Assembly (NCBI GenBank): GCA_020543525.1
Contig: JAHYIO010000005.1
Coordinates: forward strand, 1,054,001 to 1,118,000
Origin: Coriolopsis trogii
Lineage: Eukaryota > Basidiomycota > Agaricomycetes > Polyporales > Polyporaceae
Length of the DNA: 64,000 nucleotides
Direction of reading: 5' to 3'
Part shown: one piece after another, positions 1 to 10,821 of the stretch
Numbering within the stretch: position 1 is the first letter of the stretch
How the letters are laid out: each line of letters begins with the position of its first letter
Notes under the pieces: model-generated
The model's database searches: none
What the model saw: only the letters and a program-made list of their open reading frames with translations
What the model was told of the DNA's origin: nothing
Made by a program: the position numbers and the translations under genes

Positions 1-994
1 CTCCAAGGTCACCGTGAGGCGACGTGCCGAGATGCCGTCAAGGTGAAGTCGACCTTGCCTTCAAGGTGACTTCACTTCGCGGCAACACTACTTATCCCTG
101 CGTAAGATTTCGGCTTATGATCTCGGAGGGCCCGGCCAAGTGTGCTGATGTCATGCCGGCCACCCGTCCTGATCTGGGAGTCAGTATTTCCCACGGTTAA
201 AATTCCCCATAAAAACCCCCACCCCACCCTCTGAGTCCCCTCCACTCTTTTGCCCGTCTTTGCACCTCCCTTGGTCGACTGCCTCTGTTCGGTCCTTCCC
301 ATTTGGTGAAGTTCACCCCTGTGAGTGTCTCTGAGACCTCTATATGTGTTGAAAGACTCATTGACTATCTTCTTACAGTGCCTCAGCGACGACAAACTCG
401 ATGGCGTTGCATGCTAACTTGGCCAATACCACTTTGCTCACTGCAGCGCACATTGTACAAATATACCGTAGTTAGTTTTGTCCTGTAATGCGAATAATGA
501 TCAGTCTATTATGAGCTGGATATGATTGAGTGGTAACCTGACTGAGAGGATGAGCGGCGATGGGTGGGTGGCCCTGCCAGTGGTGCCCATACAGGCATGA
601 GAAACACCAGATATGCCACGTCATCATTGGACGGTTGTGCGATGCGGGCGGGCGCTTGGCGCTCCCGATGAAGATCTATTCCAAAGCATTCGCAAAATAA
701 GCACTTTGGAATCATTTGACTAGACAATTTCGAATCGTGCGCTGGTAACACGATCAAAATGATTCCAAAATCCCACTCTTGATAAAATTCCAAGACCCGT
801 GTTCTGACGTGTACTATCATGCATATCGGACCGGGTTAAACGGAGACATCAACGGAGGTTCCAACGTCAATTTGAGCATCAGGTATTGCTACTGTATGGC
901 ATGTGTCCTTCTAATTCCAGTCGGGTATGCATAGTACCTCATAGTACGTACTCAGGAGTACGTGCGACATGGACAAACGAGCGAGACGATCTCC
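1..994. other. Gene-free left edge
   Basis: I see no convincing coding region here. The open frames on both strands are short and have no recognisable motif. The first 100 bases contain a locally repeated AAGGTGA/TTCACTT-like motif, but it is too short to classify. The stretch ends at the 3' end of the minus-strand F-box gene. Confidence 0.5.
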
Positions 995-2707
995 TCATGC
1001 CTTCATCGCTCGCACATTACGGATCTCATGCTCTACCGACTCCCACGTGAACACGCTCGGGTCCGAGACCCCACCGAACCGCGACGCCATGCCCGACAAC
1101 GTCGGCGGGTCCCTCAAGACGAGGTTCGGGAAGAGACAGTCGATGTACCGCGCGACCGCGAGCTTCCCTAGCCTCCCGCTGGCGCTCTCCTCCTCACTCT
1201 GCACGAACGTGGCCTTCAGGTTGAGTGTCTGCAGCGGATGGTCCACCGTCCGGTACGCGAGCGCCGCGGGGACGTCGATCGAGTCGGGGATGGAGAGCTT
1301 CGTCATCGTGAGCGACTCCAAGCGTGGGCAGTGGTCCACGAAGTGGCGGAGCGACTCCAGCGGGGGCACGGACTGCACATGGAACGGGAGGTAGGACAAG
1401 GAGAGCGCGCGGAGATGCTTCCACGCGCGCGCGATCTCCAGCACGTCTTCGTCCCGGAAAGGGCAGGGCGCGGTCATGAGAGAGACGACGACGTCCTCGA
1501 GAGCGCTCAGCTTGAAGAGCGGGATGAGGTTCGTCGCGAAGCTGTCTGGCTCTGCGGCAGCCAGATCGGCCCACATCTGCGCGGCGTGGGGGTCGCTGCC
1601 GCCTTGGATCGAGACGCCGCGGAGGCTGGACGCGAAGCTGGCGGAGGCGATTTCCGGCACGAGGGTAGAGAGCCTGTCGGTCGCTTTGAGTGAGAGGTAT
1701 CGTAGATGCGGGGTGTCCAAGAACTGAGCAGAAATGATCTTCCCGAGCTCTGCTGCCCATCCCTCTAGGCGCAGCTCGAGGAGTGCGGGTGCGTAGACCG
1801 CAGTGGCTGTGGGGACTGCCTCGGAAGACGCTGCGACCCGTGCAAAGAGGACCTCGAGCTCGGTCAGGTTCTCGAGGATGGACCGGACGTGTGTCTCTTC
1901 CAGAACACAAGATTGGTTGTACAAGTACAGTGCGCGAAGATGCGGAAGGCGAAGGAGGGGTGTGACGAGACAGGCGCCAGGTCCCTGCCGTCCAGTGATG
2001 GCCAGACGATGAAGGTAGGGTGCCGCGTCTGCGAGTCCCACGAAGAGCGGGTCAACGTCGCGGTATGTATCGAAACGCTGCGGGGTTGCAAACGCGTTCC
2101 CGCCCGTAGACTCTGTCCCGAGGCGGCTCACGGTGATGCCAAGTTCGTGTAGAGAGGGCGAGAAGAGCAAGAGGGCGGAAGTCTCGGTCGGAACGGCATG
2201 TCTCCAGACGAGAGTGTGGAGAGAGGGCAGTATGGATCGGCCATTGTTGCGCTTCGTCAACGCGCGAATGAGAGCCAGTTCGCTCTGCGAACAGGCAGCG
2301 TTGCTGACTTCGCGGACATAGGACGCCAGTCTCAGGAAGTTCTCCCATCTTCGCGGCTCGCGCTCAACGAGATCCTTGACAAAGTCCTCAGCATCGATGA
2401 ACTGAGATTCCCGTGAGTATCGAACGGTGAGGGTGGATGATAACCCGTCACACACCTGCCAGAACGCAGACAGCCACTTGGCCTCTGGTGAAAAGTTCCT
2501 GGAGGCGAGCAGGTTCCAGAGCGGGTGAAAAGACCCAAGCTTTCTCCAGAGCACGTATGACGCCGGTTCTCGCCAGGCCCGGCAAACGCGTGTGCACCGA
2601 GCAAGTGTTGCCCGATTGTCTCTCCCTCGGTTATATCGTAGTTGATCGAACAGGAGGAGGAGCAGATCGTAGCTGTTGAGAGTCGTCTCCTGAGCACGCC
2701 GGGACAT
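995..2707 (-). CDS. F-box protein, 570 aa, intronless
   Basis: One uninterrupted frame encodes 570 residues. Residues about 12-58 read as an F-box (LLLLLFDQLRY, then LARCTRVCRAWREPASYVLWRKL), with the usual Leu-rich start and the Cys-x-x-W-R core. The rest is Leu-rich and irregularly repeated (for example LPHLRALYLYN, LTELEVLFARV, LRALSLSYLPF), as in the divergent LRR-like C-termini of basidiomycete F-box proteins. Members of this family bind Skp1 in SCF ubiquitin ligases, and the C-terminus selects the substrate. No transmembrane segment or signal peptide is visible. The ATG at 2707 is the first in frame just before the F-box. The substrate cannot be predicted, and such genes are numerous and fast-evolving in Agaricomycetes. 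Confidence 0.82.
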   Translation of the reverse strand: MSRRAQETTLNSYDLLLLLFDQLRYNRGRDNRATLARCTRVCRAWREPASYVLWRKLGSFHPLWNLLASRNFSPEAKWLSAFWQVCDGLSSTLTVRYSRESQFIDAEDFVKDLVEREPRRWENFLRLASYVREVSNAACSQSELALIRALTKRNNGRSILPSLHTLVWRHAVPTETSALLLFSPSLHELGITVSRLGTESTGGNAFATPQRFDTYRDVDPLFVGLADAAPYLHRLAITGRQGPGACLVTPLLRLPHLRALYLYNQSCVLEETHVRSILENLTELEVLFARVAASSEAVPTATAVYAPALLELRLEGWAAELGKIISAQFLDTPHLRYLSLKATDRLSTLVPEIASASFASSLRGVSIQGGSDPHAAQMWADLAAAEPDSFATNLIPLFKLSALEDVVVSLMTAPCPFRDEDVLEIARAWKHLRALSLSYLPFHVQSVPPLESLRHFVDHCPRLESLTMTKLSIPDSIDVPAALAYRTVDHPLQTLNLKATFVQSEEESASGRLGKLAVARYIDCLFPNLVLRDPPTLSGMASRFGGVSDPSVFTWESVEHEIRNVRAMKA

Positions 2708-3999
2708 GATTTCCGTTCAATGCGCTTTTTCAAAGCAGCGCTGTGTCTGTGTATTCGGCCGTCTGGCTTATCGTGGCTCGCTATTAGCAGACGTCGACAT
2801 AAAACAAGAAACACTTGCATGATTGGGATGAGTGAATGTCTAGAGGATACTTGCCTAGTCGGCCGTGGCAAAGCAGTCGTTTCCCGGTAAGTCCGACGGC
2901 GCGCGAAAAGGTGAGCCCGCCTGTGCTGGCCGACGCTTAGCAATCAGCGCTCAGCCTTTGATTTGTCACGAGGGCGTCCTGCAGACAGGAAAACCACGCT
3001 CTCCGGCTGCACGAGGCCTGGAAACATACGTACTTTGGGGTTCAGATGGCGGGACAGGAGGAGGGACGTTGAGCGGCGCCTCCAAAGATACAACGCGCCC
3101 ATGTCCTGAAAAGGACAGGCTTCGGCTAAACCAAGTTCCCACGTCTCCTAACCTCCTTCCAGCCGGAACAATGCCCGTCTCTCAGCCTTCCCATTGGTCA
3201 CATAAATCGCGTAACAAGCGTGTCTCCCGGTAAAAGTTAGTGGATCCTACCAGGCACGACGCTCGTGGCGGTGTCAGTTCTGTAACCCCGGAAAGCTTCA
3301 ACCGACCCACGTGTCCAACCACTCCCCGTACGAGAGTTGAGGTGAGCGACGAAAGTCTGGTCGTCGAGTCGGAACGGTCCAAATGCGCGACAGCTAGTAC
3401 TCTTGGGCTGTATCTCAGTCAAGTCGCTGTTGCAGGCTGTGATACCATCGGACGACAATTGTCATAGACACGAACAGAGAAGAAACTCGTTACTAGTAAG
3501 TACTCTTGATGACTCCTAAACGTCTGAAACCGGCTTGTCTTGACCCCGGACTACTGCTGACTAGTGACAGATTCACACGCGTGGCGCGAGAACTTGTCTT
3601 CGCCGTCGAACGGCATCGGAGAGGAGGTCTTGCAACACATGGCCGCCGTGGACGGGATTCATACACCCGGATACGACCGCTACGTCCGTCTCGCTCTCGA
3701 TGTTGCACACACGAACCCTCGAATTTATTTTCAAAGGACAAACTTCACGGCTCTGACCTAGCATTCATAACGGTCTCGGCGTATAAATGCTCGACATGGA
3801 CAGCGGGGAATCTTCAGCAGTTGCTTGTTCGACCGCAGATCCCTCTCTCTCTTCCGCCCCGTCGTTTCACTCCGGCCCAGGCCAAGTCAGCCTCACGTCG
3901 TATAAACTTCGTACACACTCGTCTCCTCGCTCTCTTCGTCTGCTGGCACAGTCCCTGGTCCCCAGCCTATCCACCCCTTAGAAACACCGAGCCGTCATC
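2708..3999. other. Intergenic region upstream of the AA9 gene
   Basis: No supported gene in about 1.3 kb. Frames of 60-165 aa occur on both strands but mirror one another and show no motif. The right end is the promoter of the AA9 gene, with TATAAA-type boxes near 3782 and 3901 and a pyrimidine-rich stretch before the ATG. Confidence 0.5.
3901..3907 (+). promoter_or_regulatory. TATA box of AA9 gene 1
   Basis: TATAAAC lies about 99 bp upstream of the ATG at 4000 and is followed by a C/T-rich stretch. A second TATAAAT at 3782-3788 is a possible alternative about 215 bp upstream. Confidence 0.55.
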
Positions 4000-5025
4000 A
4001 TGATGTACTCTGCCGCCGTCATCGCTATCCTCGTCGCCTCTCCCCTCGTAGCAGGTCACGGCTATCTCGCCTCGATCACCATCGACGGCAAAACGTATCA
4101 GGGTAACGCTCCGGGTAGCAGCAGTAGTCAGTATCCACTTCCCTTTTCGTCATTCTCATGCCCAGTCGAAGCACGTGCGCTGACACTGTCTTCCCAGTCT
4201 CCTCCCCCATCCGTTCGATCGAGGCGGACGGGTACTCGCCCGTCAAGGGGGCCAACAACACCGCTCTCCCGTGCGGCATCGGCGCACAAAAAGCTGCCGC
4301 CGTCGCTTCGGCCATGCCTGGCAGCACCGTCAGCTTCAAGTGGACCAGCATCACTGGCGGAAATGTACGTCTCTATCCTTCCCTTCCGCTCCTCCTCCCC
4401 CATCGCTCACCATCTCTCCGCGCTCATCCAGTGGTTCCACGACGTCGGTCCGCTCCTGACGTACATGGCCTCCTGTGGCTCCGCCGGCTGCACCTCCTTC
4501 GACCACACCTCCGCCCGCTGGTTCAAGGTCGCCCAGTCCGGCCTCCGGTCCGACCACACCTGGGCGATGCACGACCTCTTCCAAGGCAAGCAGGCGTCGA
4601 TCGCGCTCCCTACCAACATCGCGCCGGGGGAGTACCTCGTCCGGCACGAGCTCATCGCCCTCCACACCGCGCAGACCCTCGGCGGCGCCGAGTTCTACCC
4701 CGCGTGCGCGCAGCTCCGCGTGTCGGGCAGCGCGTCCGGGAGCCCGAGCTCGACGGTCAAGTTCCCCGGGGCGTACCACGATACTGACGCGGGCATCCTC
4801 ATCGACGCGTACGACCTGGTGGGCGACTATGTCTTCCCTGGCCCGCAGATCTCGAACCTCGCGGGCAAGACCGTCTCCAAGATCGCTGAGACTGTCGCGC
4901 TCGTTGCGAACGCGACCTCAGCTGACGAGACGTCGAGCGAGGCCGCTGAGGCTGAGGCCGAGACCGAGGTCCTCGTCTTCCCCCGTCGCATCAGCCGTGT
5001 CATGCGTGCTTCTGTTGTTGCATAG
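4000..5025 (+). CDS. AA9 lytic polysaccharide monooxygenase, no CBM
   Basis: Secreted copper enzyme of the AA9 (former GH61) family, which oxidatively cleaves cellulose or related glucans. I predict three exons, 4000-4114, 4198-4364 and 4432-5025, with GT-AG introns of 83 and 67 bp. They give 291 aa. The signal peptide (about 19 residues) ends just before HGYLASI, so the mature N-terminal His of the copper brace is present. The second copper His is in WFHDVGPLLTYMAS. The HELIALH segment and the axial Tyr in GAEFYPACAQLRV follow the family pattern. There is no CBM1. After the catalytic core comes an Ala/Ser/Glu-rich tail ending in a short basic stretch (FPRRISRVMRASVVA). The substrate and C1/C4 regioselectivity cannot be read from sequence. 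A second AA9 gene lies at 40018-41277. Confidence 0.93.
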   Translation: MMYSAAVIAILVASPLVAGHGYLASITIDGKTYQGNAPGSSSSQYPLPFSSFSCPVEARALTLSSQSPPPSVRSRRTGTRPSRGPTTPLSRAASAHKKLPPSLRPCLAAPSASSGPASLAEMYVSILPFRSSSPIAHHLSALIQWFHDVGPLLTYMASCGSAGCTSFDHTSARWFKVAQSGLRSDHTWAMHDLFQGKQASIALPTNIAPGEYLVRHELIALHTAQTLGGAEFYPACAQLRVSGSASGSPSSTVKFPGAYHDTDAGILIDAYDLVGDYVFPGPQISNLAGKTVSKIAETVALVANATSADETSSEAAEAEAETEVLVFPRRISRVMRASVVA

Positions 5026-5181
5026 GCTATGACACTCACTGCACCCACTCCCTCCACTCCCTCCTCCCCTACACCGCCTCGCATAGAGTATACTAGACTA
5101 ATTACCTTAGAAAAGGCCCCATAATGGCCTCCCTGGTGTCCGGATGTCCGGATGTACTTACACATGTAGCCCTAGCCACGA

Positions 5182-5415
5182 TTAGACAGCGTCCATTCCT
5201 ATCCGCCTGGACGCGGCAGGAGAGGCGTGCACCACCCGATTTGTACCGTACTCATACGACGTCGCGTACAATGCATCCGCAGTATCAGCCACACCAAATT
5301 TGTCTGTCATCGACGACTCGACGCGGAGTCCCCGCACTTGGGACGAGTACGCGCAAACAGTGGATGTGGACACTACATAGAAGACGAGAAATGCAAGAAG
5401 GCCAAGCATTCGCAA
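5182..5415 (-). CDS. Possible small secreted or membrane-anchored protein, 77 aa
   Basis: The 77-aa frame begins MRMLGLLAFLVFYVVSTSTV, a good signal peptide or signal anchor, and is followed by about 55 polar residues without cysteines. It lies in the 430 bp between the AA9 gene and a decayed gene. The hydrophobic start is the only support. It could equally be a chance frame or a leftover of the neighbouring pseudogene. Confidence 0.25.
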   Translation of the reverse strand: MRMLGLLAFLVFYVVSTSTVCAYSSQVRGLRVESSMTDKFGVADTADALYATSYEYGTNRVVHASPAASRRIGMDAV

Positions 5416-5461
5416 TGAATACGAAGGGAACCAAGCGAGTCTGGACTCAGAACTTCATTCA

Positions 5462-7610
5462 TCATGCAGATGCATCATCACACAGTCGCCCACTCCTGGT
5501 GACTCTGAAGCTAGAATCCCAGTAGACGTTCAGATCCAAGTAGACGACATTCTCCTCGTCAAACTCGATACCGTGTCTGAGCGAGGTCACCCACGAACCG
5601 CGCGCGAGTTGGTCAGCATTAGCAGACGCCCGTCAGTCATTGTCAATGTACAACCCCGGCCCCAACGACGGTCCGCACTCACTTTGCTCGCATGTGGTGT
5701 AGGACGACGTCCGCCCTGAACACGGCAAGGCCCACCACTCCAGGTGTCGGCCTGGGTAGAGGGCGGCACATATACGACATATGGGCACAAAGTACCCGGG
5801 GCAAGCCCGCAGATGCTCCCTGATGCTCCTCGCGGTGTCGGCGTCGGGGCGGACTCTATAGCTCGCCTTGGTCGTGTCACCGCTCTCGGGCTGGTAACGG
5901 ATACACGAGGCGATGTCGGCGTGGTCGTTGATCTAGACGAAACTGTTTGCGGCATCGCTTTCGCTGTCCTTCCTGTGACAGTGCGCGAGAGCAAAGTGGG
6001 TATGTGGACGACCAGGCGGGAAGGAGGAACTCGCTGTCTGCATCTACATGCAGCGCGCAGGCCGTCCTTGAAACAGTGGCTATGGACATGTTCGACCTGA
6101 CAATTACGCGACGTTGACCGTGAGCGAGCGCTCGTGTAAGACAGAGACGTAAGAAAGCACTGCACGTACCAATTTGGCCCATGTCATCTCCTCGGGATCA
6201 TCCATGTACGGATCGCCGCACGAGCAGTACAACTTGCCTTCGGCCACCGCGTGATCCAGCTCCTATCAACCTCAACGTTTGGAGGATCTCGCGAACGACT
6301 GGCAACCCGTCCGTCCAGAGCCACACTGCGTCCAAGTCCAGATTGTCGCACAAGTTCCAAATCGACTCCTCTGGGTACTCCTCCCACCAGTGCGCGTTGA
6401 TCTGCCGCCACGGCTACGCCGGATGGTGGCATGCGCCGCACTCGCGGACCGCCTCCGGGCGCAGCAGCAGCATGCTGTCCATCTCGCTCATCGTCATCGC
6501 TTGATCGCCGGCGTCGGTGGTATTGCGCTCCAGCTCTGCCCAGTGCAGAGCGAGGATCGGGTCATCCCTGAGGAGCTCCGAGATGGCGTACTTGACGTCC
6601 CCTTCGTAGTCGTGGAAGACGTAGTGGAAGTATTCGATGTCTGCGTAGAAGACGGCCTCGTCGATTTTGTCTCCCGTAGGCAGACCTTACGGACCTCTTT
6701 GACGGGCGGGATTGAAGTCCAGTTCGTCGATTGGCGTGCAGGCGTCGTTGGCTTCCACAAGGTCGTCCCAAAGCCGCACACCGTCGTACTCGTTAGGAAG
6801 GGCAGACACGTTGTGCCGGGGGGGCGGGTACCATCGGGTGTGACAAGTTGGTCGCGGATGAAGTTTGAGTACCAGATGGTGAGCTCGGCATAGCGGGCCT
6901 CAAGCCGTGCGTTGAATGCATTTTTCTCTCGCATGTAGTAAAGCCTCTCTTCTTCGGAGATATGAGAGTAGGCTTTGGGCAGTGCGATGCAAGTGAGGAC
7001 TGACAGCTGCTTTTGTCAGAGGTTTGTCCAGGTGAGAGGACCACAACGTACGCCGCGGTTCGCAATCCTGCTCCGACTCGGGAACTACACCAGTCACTAG
7101 GTGTCTTTGCTTGAGGATGAGTAAGAGGATGCTGAACGGCAAGATGATGAGTGGAGATAAGTCATTGAAACTAAAGATGGTTGCTAATTCTGCTCTGTCG
7201 TGAATGGCTTCGTCGAGATCATCAGACAGTCTTTGCGCAACTCGGTTCCAAGCTTGCAAAAGCACCGCATGCTAGGCAAAGGCGTGACCTCTTGAGCTCC
7301 TGATACTCACGGGAGATTCGCGATGCAAAACGTACAGTTCGTCTGCCAGTGACGTGTTGAATCCGCCCCATGATTAGTGACTTCACTTCCGCGCGGTCCT
7401 CCCTGTAAGGAGTCGGCCAACACCAGCCTACCACCGCTTCCAAGTCGGGCTGGTAGTACAGGTCGTGTAAATCATGACATACAGGATTGAGCGTCGTGAT
7501 GGATTCTGTCATAAGTGCATTGATGTCGATCGCGACCAATCGTGTGGAGGTTTTACTGACCTTCTTTAGAACGTTCAACAGGAGCTATCCAGGTATCATC
7601 GAGCTCATCC
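5462..7610 (-). pseudogene. Decayed gene for a zinc-finger-like fungal protein
   Basis: A long minus-strand gene can be followed through several exons, but it is broken. The 5' part (7578 to about 7080) reads well with an intron near 7268-7311 and includes ATIFSFNDLSPLIILPF. The next exon (ALPKAYSHISEEERLYYMRE onward) loses its frame at a run of seven G (6818-6824). The continuing frame (YDGVRLWDDLVEANDACTP) then meets an in-frame TAA (6687-6689). It reads on through a long conserved-looking stretch ending CGACHHPA, and stops again at TAG (6414-6416) before INAHWWEEYPEESIWNLCDN. Further 3' exons show CSCGDPYMDDPEEMTW, FVPICRICAALYPG and HHMRAKHGIEFDEENV, a CxxC/HxxxH-like pattern, again in mixed frames. 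I do not recognise the family. The lesions could be real decay or, for the G-run only, a sequencing error. Confidence 0.6.
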
Positions 7611-7619
7611 TCAAAAATC

Positions 7620-7939
7620 AATACTGCACTTGAGTACCATGCGAAATGAATGCGAGAGAGACCGACAGTTCCAGCATTTTCACAACTTTCTCCCAATCAT
7701 GAGGAGTTATTGAGGCTCGCAGCCTGCCGAGAGATCGCAGATGGATTGTCAACAAGCGATGAAAAGCCCAACGAGCGTCGATCGGTCACTCACTATAGTC
7801 GCGGCGGTCTTAAGCAAACTAATAGCTCACCAGCGAAGGTAATATGCATTGATTCTGCAGGTGGCGCGCCAGCCGCATACCCTGGTAGGTGGACACGTGC
7901 TCGTCGCGTCACTTCAGGGCCGGTCGTTACGCGCTGCAC
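7620..7939. other. Short gene-free stretch before the duplication
   Basis: No supported gene. The stretch lies between the 5' end of the decayed gene and the left edge of the duplicated arm. Matches to the other arm fade out just before the sequence GACACGCGACGCACGTGAC. Confidence 0.5.
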
Positions 7940-8088
7940 CCTAGCACAGACACGCGACGCACGTGACAGACACGCGTATTACAGGCGCGTTCGAACCGCG
8001 TTGTGAGATTCGTTGGCCAACGCCAGCAATTAACCACGAGGCACCTCCTCCCAGGACCGCACTCCGTGAAATCTTATCGACCATCGAC

Positions 8089-10390
8089 ATGAGCACGCCG
8101 CTGCCAGGCCATGTGTCTTCCTCAGCTCGCCCTCAGCCCTCAGCCACTGGCCCTCTTTCCCCGAACATCCATCTTACAATCCTCAAACACCGTGCTCCTC
8201 ATCTTTTCAACCTTCGACCTCGCTCTCGACGATATAAACGGATTGTAATGTCTCACACACATCCTCTCAACGACTCGGTCGTCAATAACGGTGACGACTG
8301 GGACCAGTTCAAACAAGATGTCTGCCGTCGCCTGACGGAGGACGACCTACGGTCGGACGCTGCCCAGGACGTCACCCGCTTTCTAGATACGGAAGATCTT
8401 ATGGATGCGCCGATTGACGAAAGATGGACTATCAAGTTCACAACATTGCTCGGCGCCGTTCGCGATGCGTTCGCCTTCACCATGTCCCTGTCCTCTTTCC
8501 CCCACATCGACGAGGCGTGTCACAGGGTTCCCTTCAAGCCCCAGGAAGGGTGGAAAGCCTGTATCTCCTCCGAACAGCGCGCCGTTTTCTCCAGCGCTTT
8601 CCCGCGTCTCGTCGAACTCTTCGATTACTCCTGCGACTGGCTCTACCCCCATCTGGAAGCGTTGAGCAACCGCCTCGACGAAAACAACGCACAGATTAAC
8701 CAACTGATGCTGGATGTCATTACTACAATGCCGATGCTTTCTCGCGATTCCTCTTACCTGAACTTAGAGTCTGCCACGGACGTTTCCTCTCAAGCGACCC
8801 CTCTCACCGAACATGCGAACGACGACACGGATTCGTTCGCTGATTCTTCGGACTCGTATGGGGACGACCATGTCGCTCCCGCGCCGCGCGGACCGTCTCC
8901 GGATCCAGATGATCTTATCGAGGATGGTGCGTGTGAAAGTCTACCATGCTGCGAGAGATACTCATCGTCACTAGAATACACTCGAACGGAGCTACTACCA
9001 AGTGACGCCACGAATGAAGACTATGTAGCTCAGCTCCCGATCGTCCAGCGTCTTGTTGCACCGGTTGCTGAACCCCCCATTGAAGTCTCAACGGAAGGTT
9101 CGCAGGGTACGTATGACGTCGTGGGGACCATGTCGGCCAAGATACTGACCGAGGTTTACAGATGTGCGTGCTGTGACACCGCCCGACAGAGCTCTCGCCA
9201 TCATCTCCTCCCAGCGCGAGCCTGAGCCCCTGTTCGTTGGGCTCCCCGACTTCATGAGGGTTCGTGACCTGAGAGCTCCTCATGACGACGCCCCGCAGTC
9301 TGCAACGCGGCCCAGAACAGTTGCTGCAGAAGATACTCGCAGCCGCAACAGCGTGCCCGAGGTCTCGCAGGGACACTCGATGTCAAACATGACGCAGGAT
9401 ATGTCCTTGACTAGGATCGTCCCCTCCGAGCCTCAAACTCATTTGACCGCCGACCTGACATCAGGGACGATGGAAGACATGTCTATGACTGGTGTTGTCT
9501 CCCCGGAGTACGTGCGCAAGGCACTATCCTCTACAGCCATGGATGCTCTGCAACGTCGGCCCACGGGTCCAGTGGAGGGCCAAGCCCTTGCCCGACGTCA
9601 ATCCATGCCACGGTCCAGGTCTTCGTCGCGTTCCCCTAGTCGCGCGGGCAGCGGACGACCGAGCACGCCCGCTGCCAACACGCGTCCTCGTGGGCCTGGA
9701 CAGACTCTCTCCAAGTCCGAAACTACAAAGGCGCCCACTCAACGGCCCATGTCGTCGACGCCGATCTCCAAAGGTGGGGAACGCAGAGTATCAGATGGGA
9801 CGACGTCCTCGCAGGACAGCAGTGCCCTGCTTGAGCGTACGTGCCTTTTGTTGCTTGGCGATCCTTGGGCAGACTTGGATGCTGACGCTCGTGTTGTTTT
9901 GCGGACAGTGCCCAGCGGACTGACTATCATGAACTCCTCAGGATCGAGCAGGGCGCGACGCGACTCGCGCGCATCTACGACTGCTTCCGACACAAACTAC
10001 AGGTACAAAGATGTGATCTCAGTGAAAGAATTCCTGGCCGAACGGCAACGCATGGCAGAGGACACCGACCGCCGCATGGCAGAGCTCAAGAAGGAGCTCA
10101 AGGCCGACTTTAAGGAGGCGCTTGATAGGTCGCAGCAGGCCCATGAGGCGGAGATTGCACGCCTCTCGAATATCATGAACGCCTCCGTGCAAGCCCATCG
10201 GGATGAACTTGAACGACTATCAAACGTCCATCGGGATGAACTTGAACGACTGTCAAAGGCCCATCGGGATGAACTTGAACGACTATCAAAGGCCCATCAT
10301 GCGGAGGTCGAACGTCTTTCGCAAAGCCATCAAGCACAAAACGTGCAGTTGCTGGAGTTTTGCAAGACTATGGCATTTCCAAAGCATTGA
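8089..10390 (+). CDS. Coiled-coil protein of unknown function, duplicated copy A, 724 aa
   Basis: Predicted exons are 8089-9106, 9162-9836 and 9909-10390. The 55 and 72 bp introns have GTACG donors and CAG acceptors. The second intron is a multiple of three and could be retained. The N-terminal 230 residues are helical and folded-looking (DQFKQDVCRRLTEDDLRSDA onward). The middle is acidic and Ser-rich, then Ser/Arg/Pro-rich (SRSSSRSPSRAGSGRPSTP). The last 150 residues are a charged coiled coil with tandem 11-residue HRDELERLSKA units. I see no catalytic motif, signal peptide or membrane segment, and I do not recognise the family. An alternative start is the Met at 8248. Copy B lies at 26027-28295 (-) with identical intron sizes and one repeat unit fewer. 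Both copies are open throughout, which argues against decay. Confidence 0.72.
10193..10291 (+). repeat. 33-bp tandem repeat encoding 11-residue coiled-coil units
   Basis: Three consecutive 33-bp units each encode a variant of AHRDELERLSK and are followed by a diverged unit (AHHAEVERLSQ). Copy B has only two units (26126-26191). The 11-residue period suits a hendecad coiled coil, so length change keeps both the reading frame and the coil register. Confidence 0.9.
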
Positions 10391-10821
10391 TAGTGTGGAT
10401 CGCCGGACGAAACCACGTTGCCCGAAGAGCGCATTCGCGCGCATTGTCCTTTTCCCTTTCCCGCTCCGTCCCTTACGATCGTCGTCTCGTACCTCATACA
10501 TACGCATATATGCCTTGGCACTCGTCCTGGATTCCTCTTCGACATCCTCCCTCACCCGCGCGCTGGGGAGATCAGAGCCATAGTTTCAATCCCCGGCTGC
10601 TCACAAGTCGCGCGGGCTTCGAGATCTTGCTACTTTTCTCACTCCTTCCTCCACTTCCCTGTTACATGTTCGGCTTCTTGAGGGTTCAATACACAATACG
10701 TCTTCGTCCTCTTCCTTGATCGCACATACACTGTTGCAGTCAGATTGCTTAGGGCCCAGACGTTTGACTCCGAACATACTGATATCTCAGCTCTGTATCA
10801 CGATGATAGCTCAATATCCAA

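Noticed and set aside
1194..1910. 238-aa Arg-rich minus-strand frame inside the F-box gene
   Set aside because: It is a GC-rich shadow frame of the 570-aa F-box gene on the same strand.
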